This document shows positions 4,912 to 10,148 of a stretch of DNA of 10,148 bases, piece by piece; position 1 is the stretch's first letter; every line of letters starts with the position of its first letter. The stretch is from positions 1 to 10,148 of the forward strand of contig CAMXNV010000070.1 of assembly GCA_947245315.1 (NCBI GenBank). The letters are read 5' to 3'. The translations under genes and the position numbers were made by a program. The notes beneath the pieces were generated by a model. That model saw only the letters and a list, made by a program, of their open reading frames with translations, made no database searches and was not told the DNA's origin. This DNA is from an uncultured Oscillibacter sp. (GTDB lineage: Bacteria; Bacillota; Clostridia; Oscillospirales; Oscillospiraceae).

Positions 4912-6315
4912 ATGTTGACCTACGATCTGGAGAGCCGGGGCGGCCTGCCCCTGTACGAGTACCTGTACCGCCGCCTGCGGGACGACATTCTGAGCGGCGT
5001 CCTGGCCGCCGGGGAGCGGCTGCCTTCCAAGCGGGCCCTGGCGGAGCACCTCCGGGTGTCCGTCATCACGGTGGAGGGGGCCTACCAGCAGCTGGAGGCC
5101 GAGGGCTATGTGGACGCCCGGCCCCGGCTGGGCTTTTTCGTCTCCCCGGTGGACCAGGCCCCCGCCGCCGCCTCCCCTCCGGCGGCCTCCCGGGAGCCGC
5201 CCCCCAGGGCCTGGCGGCTGGACCTCCGGAGCGGGCGGATCGATCCCTCCTGCTTTCCCTCGGCCCTCTGGGCCCGGCTGACCCGCCGGGTCCTCTCGGA
5301 GGGCGGCCACCTGTCCCCCGCGCCGCCCCAAGGGCTCCCCGCCCTGCGGGAGGCCATCGCCCGGGACCTCCGGGACTTCAAGGGCATGGCCGTGTCCCCG
5401 GAGCAGATCGTGGTGGGTGCGGGGGCGGAATACCTGTACCTGCTCCTGGCCCAGCTCCTGGGCCGGGAGGCGGTCTTTGCCCTGGAGGACCCGGGCTATC
5501 CCAAAATCCGGCAGGTCTACGGCAAGTGGGGCGCCCCCTGCCGCCCCATCCCCCTGGACGCCCAGGGCCTGTCCATGGAGGCCCTCCGGGCCTCCGGGGC
5601 CACGGCGGTCCACCTCTCCCCCGCCCATCACTACCCCACCGGCATCGTCACCCCCATCGCCCGCCGCCAGGCCCTTCTCCGCTGGGCGGAGGAGGCGGAC
5701 GGGATCGTCGTGGAGGACGACTACGACGGCGCGTTCCGCTTCACGGGCCGCCCCATCCCCACGCTTCAGAGCATCGACACCCGGGAGCGGGTGATCTACA
5801 TGAACACCTTCTCCCAGACCATCTCCCCCTCCCTGCGGGTGGGCTTCATGGTCCTGCCTCCCCGGCTGCTGGAGCGCTACCGGCGGGAGCTGGGCTTTTA
5901 CGCCTCCACGGTGCCCGCCCTGGAGCAGCAGGTCCTGGCCCTCTTCCTCAGCGGCGGCGGGAGCCCCGCGGGGAGCTGGTATGAGCAGCACCTCTCCCGG
6001 ACCCGGAAGCAGTACCGGCTCCTCCGCTCGGCGGTGCTGGAGGCCTTCGCCGCCTGTTCCTTCACCGCCTCCCTGACGGACCGGGGCGCGGGGCTCCACT
6101 TCCTCCTGCGCCTGCGGACGGAGGAGGACGACGAGGCCCTCCGCCTTCGGGCGGAGGGCCTGGGGGTGCGCCTGAGCTTTTTGTCGGAGTACGCCGCCGT
6201 CCCCAGGGCCGCCTACGCCCACACCCTGGTGGTCAACTACGCGGGCCTGGAGGCCGGGAGACTGCCGGAGACAACGGCGCTGCTGGAGGAGGTCTTCTGG
6301 CCCGCCTGTTCTTGA
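4912..6315 (+). CDS. MocR/GabR-type transcriptional regulator with altered PLP site
   Basis: The 467-residue protein joins a GntR-type winged-helix DNA-binding domain (about 11-78, with LPSKRALAEHL and VITVEGAYQQLEAEGYV) to a fold-type I aminotransferase-like domain (about 105-467) through a Pro/Ala-rich linker (81-100). Members use PLP as effector and commonly regulate vitamin B6, GABA or taurine genes. Retained landmarks are HHYPTG (239-244), VVEDDYDGAFRF (267-277) with the Asp that contacts the PLP ring nitrogen, and NTFSQTISPSLRVGF (298-312). In the last, relatives have Lys where this protein has Gln302 (codon CAG, 5815-5817), so the internal aldimine with PLP cannot form. The frame is otherwise intact and of family length, so it does not look like a pseudogene. 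AGGAG (4898-4902) lies 9 nt before ATG 4912. It is divergent from one ECF S gene and convergent with another (33-nt gap). It may repress or activate the divergent S gene and itself. Confidence 0.9.
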   Translation: MLTYDLESRGGLPLYEYLYRRLRDDILSGVLAAGERLPSKRALAEHLRVSVITVEGAYQQLEAEGYVDARPRLGFFVSPVDQAPAAASPPAASREPPPRAWRLDLRSGRIDPSCFPSALWARLTRRVLSEGGHLSPAPPQGLPALREAIARDLRDFKGMAVSPEQIVVGAGAEYLYLLLAQLLGREAVFALEDPGYPKIRQVYGKWGAPCRPIPLDAQGLSMEALRASGATAVHLSPAHHYPTGIVTPIARRQALLRWAEEADGIVVEDDYDGAFRFTGRPIPTLQSIDTRERVIYMNTFSQTISPSLRVGFMVLPPRLLERYRRELGFYASTVPALEQQVLALFLSGGGSPAGSWYEQHLSRTRKQYRLLRSAVLEAFAACSFTASLTDRGAGLHFLLRLRTEEDDEALRLRAEGLGVRLSFLSEYAAVPRAAYAHTLVVNYAGLEAGRLPETTALLEEVFWPACS

Positions 6316-6323
6316 TTGGAGAG

Positions 6324-6346
6324 GAAAACCCGCTGTTCCCGCGGGT
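6324..6346 (-). terminator. Weak terminator of the second ECF S gene
   Basis: ACCCGC (6328-6333) pairs with GCGGGT (6341-6346) around a 7-nt loop. Read on the minus strand, the stem is followed by TTTCCTC. The stem lies directly behind the stop codon of the minus-strand ECF gene. No comparable U-run exists on the plus strand, so the MocR transcript has no evident terminator here. Confidence 0.4.
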
Positions 6347-6347
6347 C

Positions 6348-6923
6348 TCAGGCTGCCGTCAGGCGGCCCGCCTCCCCGCCCCGCCGGAAGCGGACCAGGC
6401 CCGTGCGGTCCAGGGCCACCATCACCGCAGGGATGAAAACCAGCTGCAAGACGATGCCGGGGATGGCGGTGAGGAACGCGCCGGAGACAAACATCTGCCA
6501 GGTGAAGGGCTGGCCGGAGACCCCGGAGAGGAGCACCCGGGCCGCCGCCCAGACCAGCCGCCCGCCCAGCATGGCGGCAAGGAGGGAGCGGTACAGGGCC
6601 GCCACGCACTGCCAGCGGGAACGGCCGTAGAGCCAGCCCGCCAGGAGGCCGTAGGCCCCCAGCTCAAAGGCCATGGCCAGGCCGGTGGGGTACAGGGGCG
6701 GCGCGGAGAAGAGGACGTACCGGAGGGGCGGCAGGATCAGCCCCACCGCCAGGCCGTACTTCCAGCCGCAGAGGAGGCCGCACAGCAGCACCGGCAGGTG
6801 CATGGGGCAGAGCATGTTGCCGATCTGGGGAATCTGCCCCGTGAAGAAGGGCAGGATCAGCCCCACCGCCAGCAGCAGGGCGGCGGTGACCAGGGCTTGG
6901 GCGGCGCTTTGGTGTTTGTTCAT
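6348..6923 (-). CDS. ECF transporter S component (second, different subfamily)
   Basis: A 191-residue hydrophobic protein with about six membrane segments. It is recognisable by IPQIGNMLCPMHLPVLLCG (31-49), CGWKYGLAVGLILPPLR (52-68), PPLYPTGLAMAFELGAYGL (75-93) and a final helix pair ending in a basic tail. This pattern belongs to a widespread clostridial S-component group for which I know no proven substrate. It differs clearly from the S component at 4241-4807. No ATPase or EcfT gene lies nearby, so it should share a housekeeping energizing module. The ATG at 6923 is preceded by AAAGGGAG (minus strand) about 9 nt upstream, next to an inverted repeat that could mask it. It has its own promoter (7001-7029) and runs towards the MocR gene. 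Regulation by that MocR protein is possible, but none of the dyads at 4835-4886 recurs here. Confidence 0.82.
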   Translation of the reverse strand: MNKHQSAAQALVTAALLLAVGLILPFFTGQIPQIGNMLCPMHLPVLLCGLLCGWKYGLAVGLILPPLRYVLFSAPPLYPTGLAMAFELGAYGLLAGWLYGRSRWQCVAALYRSLLAAMLGGRLVWAAARVLLSGVSGQPFTWQMFVSGAFLTAIPGIVLQLVFIPAVMVALDRTGLVRFRRGGEAGRLTAA

Positions 6924-6924
6924 G

Positions 6925-6987
6925 GGGAAAAACTCCCTTTCAAAGTTTTCCCGTCTTCTGACAGTCCGCCGCCTTCCTGGCGGCTGT
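6925..6987 (-). promoter_or_regulatory. Structured 5' leader of the second ECF S gene
   Basis: Two inverted repeats lie between the promoter and the start codon. One is GCCGCC (6968-6973) with GGCGGC (6979-6984), not followed by a U-run. The other is GGGAAAAACT (6925-6934) with AGTTTTCCC (6944-6952), with a single bulge; its loop and inner arm hold the Shine-Dalgarno sequence, so folding could hinder initiation. The leader is about 70 nt, too short for the known vitamin riboswitches, and I recognise none. Confidence 0.35.
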
Positions 6988-7000
6988 TTTGCCGATCCTT

Positions 7001-7029
7001 AGTATACAGGAGGAAGGGGGATTTGCCAA
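7001..7029 (-). promoter_or_regulatory. Promoter of the second ECF S gene
   Basis: On the minus strand, TTGGCA (plus 7024-7029), 17 bp and TATACT (plus 7001-7006), with an extended -10 TG just before it. Transcription would begin near 6995, about 70 nt before the ATG at 6923. It lies between the terminator of the upstream SLH gene and the ECF gene, so the ECF gene is an independent unit. Confidence 0.75.
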
Positions 7030-7070
7030 GCCTTTTTTGGCCCGGGATCAACGGAGGCGTCCCGGAGAAC

Positions 7071-7109
7071 GAAAAACGCGGCAGGGGAGCAAACCGCTCC
7101 TCTGCCGCG
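7071..7109 (-). terminator. Intrinsic terminator of the LCP/SLH operon
   Basis: CGCGGCAGGGGAGC (7077-7090) pairs with GCTCCTCTGCCGCG (7096-7109), with one G-T pair and a 5-nt loop. On the minus strand the stem is followed by TTTTTCGTTC. It starts 7 nt after the stop codon of the SLH gene at 7117. Confidence 0.9.
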
Positions 7110-7116
7110 GGGGACG

Positions 7117-8547
7117 TCAGGCCGCCCGCTGGGCGTGGAGGGCCTGGGACTGTTGGGGGGGCATGGCGAAGAAGCGGAAGTCGGTCTCCCCGCCGGTGTC
7201 GCCCCAGGTGGTGTCGATGTGGTACTCCACCCCGTCCAGGGTGGCCACGGTCCAGATGTGGTTGCCCATGAAGAAGGCGGAGCAGTCGATGCCCTCCAGC
7301 TTCAAAAAGAGGTTGTAGGCCCCGGTGTAGCCGTCGCAGACGGCCAGGCGGTTGACCAGGAGGCTGTAGGGGGTGTGGCTCAGGGAGTCGTCGCCGGCCT
7401 CGTAGTCGTAGGCGCAGTTTTCGCAGACCCACTGGTAATAGACCCGGGCCTTCTCCAGCTCCGACATGTCCGGCCGGAGGGTCCCCTGGGCCCAGAGCTG
7501 GTCGTGAACCTTGACGGCGGCCTCCATGGCGGCGGTCCGCAGGGCCTCCACCTGATCGCCCGCCCCCACGGCGGTGAAGCTGATGGTCAGCAGCCCCGCG
7601 CCCCGGACGCAGTGGACCTCGTTGTACCCCTGCTCGCAGTAGCTCTTGACGATGTCCAGCATCTCGCCGATGAGCCGCTGGACCTCCTGATTGGAGAGGT
7701 TGTCGTAGTAGAGGAGGATGCGGTTCTCGCCGCTGGCCAGCATGTAGCGGATGGAGCTGTCCAGCTCCTCGTGGTTGGAGGGGCTGAGGATGTACCTCCC
7801 GGGCTCCACCAGGTCCGCCAGGGTGGCGCCCTCGGCGCTGGAGAGGCCGGTCAGGTCCCACTGGGGCCGGACCCGCAGGGCCGGGTCCACCATGCGGGTG
7901 AGCATGGCCGCAACGGCGCCCCGGGTGATGGGCTCGTTGGGGAGGAAGGAGCCGGAGGCGTCGCTTCCGGCGGCGACGCCCTTCCGGTAGAGGGCCAGGA
8001 TGTCCTGGTAGTAGGGCGTGTACTCGGTGACGTCGGTGATGTAGCGCCGGGAGGCGTAGCCCTGGGTGACCAGCTCGCCGTTGACGTCGGGCAGGTCCGG
8101 CAGGGTGTTGACCAGCACGTGGGCCACCTGGGCCCGGGTGGCGGGCCGGTAAAACTCCGTGTAGCTCTCCATCTCCAGCTCCAGGCCCGTCTCCGCCTGG
8201 AGGTAGCGCAGGTAGGCCAGGGCCGCCGGGGTGGTCTCGTGGCGATAGGCCAGGGCGGCCTCCGGGTCCCCGGAGGAGCAGAGGCCCCGGATGCGCCCGG
8301 CGAAGATGACCGCCTGGCCCAGGGTCACGGCGTCCCCCAGGCCGAAGGTCCCGTCGTCCTTCCCCCCGGCCAGGCCGTACTCGTAGAGGGCGGCCACGTT
8401 GTTATAGAAGGGAGAGTCCGCCGTCAGGTCGGAGAACTCCCCGGCGTAGGTCCTCTGCCGGGCGGGGACGCCCTCCTGGGCGGCGCGGACGGGGACGGGC
8501 ACCAGCAGGCACAGGGCCAGCAGCAGGGCGGGCAGGCTCTTTTTCAT
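7117..8547 (-). CDS. Secreted SLH-domain protein with transglutaminase-like domain
   Basis: A 476-residue exported protein. Residues 1-23 are a signal peptide (KK, hydrophobic core, cleavage near VRA-AQ). SLH-type repeats follow: one at about 38-84 (FSDL...DDGTFGLGDAVTLGQAV), a degenerate one ending at 133-146 (YRPATRAQVAHVLV) and one at about 170-220 (ITDV...SGSFLPNEPITRGAVAAML). SLH domains hold proteins on secondary wall polymers. The C-terminal part (about 365-465) is transglutaminase-like, with a complete Cys-His-Asp triad: C404 (AVCDGYT), H430 (NHIWT) and D445 (YHIDTTWGD). HTPYSLLVN precedes it, as in bacterial relatives, which may act as cysteine proteases or crosslinkers. The middle (about 230-360) shows nothing I recognise. 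Cysteines C375 and C378 form a CxxC. The ATG at 8547 follows AAAGGAG. It starts 30 nt after the LCP gene in the same operon, consistent with a shared envelope role. The substrate is unknown. Confidence 0.88.
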   Translation of the reverse strand: MKKSLPALLLALCLLVPVPVRAAQEGVPARQRTYAGEFSDLTADSPFYNNVAALYEYGLAGGKDDGTFGLGDAVTLGQAVIFAGRIRGLCSSGDPEAALAYRHETTPAALAYLRYLQAETGLELEMESYTEFYRPATRAQVAHVLVNTLPDLPDVNGELVTQGYASRRYITDVTEYTPYYQDILALYRKGVAAGSDASGSFLPNEPITRGAVAAMLTRMVDPALRVRPQWDLTGLSSAEGATLADLVEPGRYILSPSNHEELDSSIRYMLASGENRILLYYDNLSNQEVQRLIGEMLDIVKSYCEQGYNEVHCVRGAGLLTISFTAVGAGDQVEALRTAAMEAAVKVHDQLWAQGTLRPDMSELEKARVYYQWVCENCAYDYEAGDDSLSHTPYSLLVNRLAVCDGYTGAYNLFLKLEGIDCSAFFMGNHIWTVATLDGVEYHIDTTWGDTGGETDFRFFAMPPQQSQALHAQRAA

Positions 8548-8577
8548 GGAACTCCTTTCCGACGCGTGTCTCGGAGA

Positions 8578-9576
8578 TCAGGTGAGAATGTCCAGGTCCT
8601 CGGGGAGCCGGTCCTCCACATAGGGGTTCAGGTACTGGTTCACCAGGGCCAGGACCTCCTCCTGGTTCAGATAGATATAGGGGGACTTCCACTCCCCGGG
8701 GAGGGTGCAGAAGTCGATCTTGTCCGCCCCCATGGCGATGACCTCGCCCCCCAGCCAGACCAGGCTGCCCACGGTCAGGTCCGTCTTCACGTACTGCTGG
8801 AAGATTTTGCAGAAGCTGTCCAGTTTGGTGAGGCTGGCGGGGGTGAGGGTCTGCTTGGCCACGGCCTTGAGGAAGTCCTGCTGGGTCTGCATCCGGCCGA
8901 TGTCCTCGCTGCCGTATCCGGAGCCGTCGTTGTTGTGGCGGAAGCGGACCACCTTCAGGGCCTCGGCGCCGTTCAGGTGGCGCATGCCCTTGGAGAAGTG
9001 AATGGAGAGGTCCTGATAGGGGTCGTCGTAGTCCATGTTCACGGGGATGTAGAAGTCCACGCCGCCGATGGTGTCCACCAGGGCCTGGAAGGCCCGGAGG
9101 TCCACCAGGACGGTGTAGTCCACCGGGATGCCCAGCTGCTGGGAGACGGTCTCGGCCATCAGCTCCATGCCCCCGGAGTTGTAGGCAAAATTGATTTTGT
9201 GATGTTTTCCCTTGATGCTGGCCTTGGTGTCCCGGGGGATGCTGACTCCGTATACATAGTCGTTTTCCGTGTCGATGGCCACCAGGATATTGGTGTCGCT
9301 TCCCCCGTTTCCGTCGTCCACCCCGGAGACCAGGATGGTGTAGAAAGCGGGCTTGCGCTCGTAGTGGGAGCGAAGGGTCTCCGCCTCCTCGTCGGTGAGG
9401 TCCTGAGAGTCGCCGGGGGTGTACACGGGCTGGGTGATGGTTGGGATGTCGGTCTTTTGCTCCGGGGCCCGGAAGTAGACCCGGACGGTGGCGTAGATCA
9501 GCGCCAGGAGCACCAGAAGCAGAACCAGGGTGAGCCCCCAGGGGCTGCGCTTCCGGCGGCGAAGTCTTGATGCCAT
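8578..9576 (-). CDS. LytR-CpsA-Psr (LCP) family glycopolymer transferase
   Basis: A 332-residue type II membrane protein. It has a basic cytoplasmic start (RLRRRKR, 4-10), one membrane helix (about 14-34), a linker, and an extracellular LCP domain (about 77-245). LCP enzymes transfer lipid-linked wall teichoic acid or other secondary polymers onto peptidoglycan. Family motifs appear in order: ILVSGVDDG (81-89), SDTN (93-96), VSIPRDT (111-117) with R115 and D116, KINFAY (127-132), GGVDF (171-175), LNGAEALKVVRFR (201-213) and DIGRMQTQQDFLKA (225-238). A C-terminal extension (245-332) is less conserved. I chose ATG 9576 because GGAGG lies 7 nt upstream on the minus strand; a TTG at 9600 is only an in-frame extension. 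It is the first gene of an operon with the SLH protein. The polymer it attaches may be the one the SLH domains bind (inferred). Confidence 0.92.
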   Translation of the reverse strand: MASRLRRRKRSPWGLTLVLLLVLLALIYATVRVYFRAPEQKTDIPTITQPVYTPGDSQDLTDEEAETLRSHYERKPAFYTILVSGVDDGNGGSDTNILVAIDTENDYVYGVSIPRDTKASIKGKHHKINFAYNSGGMELMAETVSQQLGIPVDYTVLVDLRAFQALVDTIGGVDFYIPVNMDYDDPYQDLSIHFSKGMRHLNGAEALKVVRFRHNNDGSGYGSEDIGRMQTQQDFLKAVAKQTLTPASLTKLDSFCKIFQQYVKTDLTVGSLVWLGGEVIAMGADKIDFCTLPGEWKSPYIYLNQEEVLALVNQYLNPYVEDRLPEDLDILT

Positions 9577-9689
9577 GGGGAAACCTCCAATGCGCCGCAA
9601 GGGCGGCGGTGTATCGTCTATTTGAAAAGCAAGCTGCGTCGCCCCGTCCGGCGGGCCCGTTTCGCGGGGGCGGACGTGACGCCTGCTTC

Positions 9690-9718
9690 ATTATAAAACC
9701 GGAGGCATAAAAAGACAA
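9690..9718 (-). promoter_or_regulatory. Promoter of the LCP/SLH operon
   Basis: On the minus strand, TTGTCT (plus 9713-9718), 17 bp and a perfect TATAAT (plus 9690-9695). Transcription would start near 9683, giving a GC-rich leader of about 107 nt before ATG 9576. Confidence 0.75.
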
Positions 9719-9721
9719 GAG

Positions 9722-9750
9722 AAAAAATAGCGGCGGAGCCGCTATTTTTT
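9722..9750. terminator. Bidirectional intrinsic terminator
   Basis: A perfect 13-bp stem, AAAAAATAGCGGC (9722-9734) with GCCGCTATTTTTT (9738-9750), has a GGA loop. Both strands read out with six U residues, so it works in both directions. It sits only 4 bp beyond the -35 of the LCP promoter and blocks read-through into that operon from the right. Confidence 0.9.
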
Positions 9751-9844
9751 CCGTCAAAACTTCGCCAATTCTGTCATTTCTTACAAGTGATTGAAAAGAT
9801 TTTCAGAAAGTTTACAACTTGGGTGAAATGGAAAGGCAGGGCGG

Positions 9845-9892
9845 CCCTCTCAGTCCGGCCGCAGGCCGGACGGCTCCCCTGGAGGGGGAGCC
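9845..9892 (-). repeat. Palindromic intergenic repeat, copy 2
   Basis: This has the same two-hairpin design and orientation as the copy at 1-53. CCCTCTCAG leads into GTCCGGCC (9853-9860) paired with GGCCGGAC (9864-9871), followed by GGCTCCCC (9872-9879) paired with GGGGAGCC (9885-9892). Both stems are perfect, while their sequences differ from copy 1. This compensatory change suggests the fold is what is conserved. Confidence 0.7.
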
Positions 9893-10008
9893 AAGTGGGT
9901 GAAGGGGGGGTAGCCGCTGCGGTTCTTTAGAGGGGAAGCAAGCGGCCGAGGGGGCTGACCTTTGGCATTTTAGAAGAAGACCATGCGTTTCTCCAACGGC
10001 AAGCCCCT

Positions 10009-10057
10009 TGCCTCCCCCTTTGGGGGAGGTGGCACGGCGCAGCCGTGACGGAGAGGG
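10009..10057 (+). repeat. Palindromic intergenic repeat, copy 3 (inverted)
   Basis: CCTCCCCC (10011-10018) pairs with GGGGGAGG (10022-10029), then CACGGC (10033-10038) pairs with GCCGTG (10042-10047), followed by the tail ACGGAGAGGG (10048-10057). The order of hairpins is opposite to copies 1 and 2 on the plus strand, so this copy is inverted and lies 116 nt from copy 2. Confidence 0.7.
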
Positions 10058-10148
10058 TTCTCCCCTTCCCGGCATCGCCCCGGCGGATCACCGGGTGCTT
10101 CCCCGGGTCCGGCGCTTGAGGGAAGGCCTTCCCGCCAGGACCGTGGCC

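Larger units (their letters stand above)
9751..10148. other. Gene-free stretch with AT-rich patch and repeats
   Basis: No credible gene is visible. From about 9753 to 9838 the DNA is distinctly AT-rich against the GC-rich background. It holds a short palindrome, TGAAAA-GA-TTTTCA (9792-9805), TTACAA twice (9781-9786 and 9812-9817), and a weak plus-strand promoter look-alike (TTGAAA 9791-9796, 16 bp, TACAAC 9813-9818). Two palindromic repeats lie at 9845-9892 and 10009-10057. Between them, GCCGCT (9913-9918) can pair with AGCGGC (9941-9946). From about 10060 to the end I can assign nothing. Confidence 0.6.

Noticed and set aside
4888..6609. A 573-codon minus-strand frame antisense to the MocR gene
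   Set aside because: Gly/Pro/Arg-rich with no domain or ribosome-binding site; it is explained as a codon-bias shadow of a well-supported gene.
6924..6998. A vitamin riboswitch upstream of the second ECF S gene
   Set aside because: The leader is only about 70 nt and shows no conserved core of the TPP, FMN, cobalamin, preQ1 or THF classes; only simple hairpins are visible.
7135..9570. An 811-codon open frame on the plus strand antisense to the whole LCP/SLH operon
   Set aside because: Its composition is low-complexity Gly/Val/Leu/Gln, it matches no family, and it lies opposite two convincing genes with motifs. Long antisense frames are expected from the extreme G/C bias at third positions.
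9577..9600. TTG start giving an 8-residue extension of the LCP protein
   Set aside because: GGAGG is placed 7 nt before ATG 9576 and would lie inside the extended coding sequence.
9812..10075. An 87-codon minus-strand ORF in the right-hand gene-free region
   Set aside because: It is made almost entirely of the two palindromic repeats and has no ribosome-binding site; such ORFs are typical false calls over intergenic repeats.

Overview
The window is a GC-rich chromosomal segment with strongly G/C third codon positions and clear Shine-Dalgarno sites. DUF975, RNHCP, SLH/transglutaminase, LCP and stand-alone ECF S-component genes, together with palindromic intergenic repeats of the 'CTCCCTC...GAGGGAG' type, fit a GC-rich gut Clostridia of the Oscillospiraceae kind (Flavonifractor or Lawsonibacter-like). 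That placement is an inference from gene content and style, not from a marker gene. I see no rRNA, tRNA, CRISPR array, phage gene or transposase.

Layout. 1-256: a palindromic repeat, then a leader with a possible 12-codon ORF and two hairpins that cannot both form. 257-1835 (+): an RNHCP-domain zinc-binding protein and an M24 Xaa-Pro aminopeptidase-type metallopeptidase, with a strong hairpin between them. 1836-1933: an inverted array of degenerate 7-bp repeats. 1952-3261 (+): an ArsC/Spx-family thioredoxin-fold protein and a tRNA-dihydrouridine synthase, joined by an ATGA overlap. 3299-4160 (+): a near-consensus promoter and a DUF975 membrane protein, ending at a hairpin terminator. 4241-6923: a three-gene locus in which a MocR-type regulator (+) is divergent from one ECF transporter S component (-) and convergent with another (-). 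7117-9576 (-): a two-gene cell-envelope operon, an LCP phosphotransferase followed by a secreted SLH-transglutaminase-like protein, with its own promoter and terminator. 9577-10148: no credible gene; it holds a promoter, a bidirectional terminator, an AT-rich patch and two more palindromic repeats in opposite orientation.

The most interesting part is the MocR locus. The regulator keeps its winged-helix domain and most of its aminotransferase-like domain, but the residue that normally holds PLP as a Schiff base (Lys in the 'TFSKxxxPSLR' motif) is Gln302. Its promoter and that of the divergent ECF S gene overlap almost exactly, and one inverted repeat supplies the -35 and -10 hexamers of both. 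This looks like a vitamin-uptake switch with an altered sensor. The substrate (vitamin B6 is the obvious candidate for the divergent S gene) is not proven by the sequence.

The LCP/SLH pair also makes functional sense: LCP enzymes attach secondary wall polymers to peptidoglycan, and SLH domains bind such polymers.
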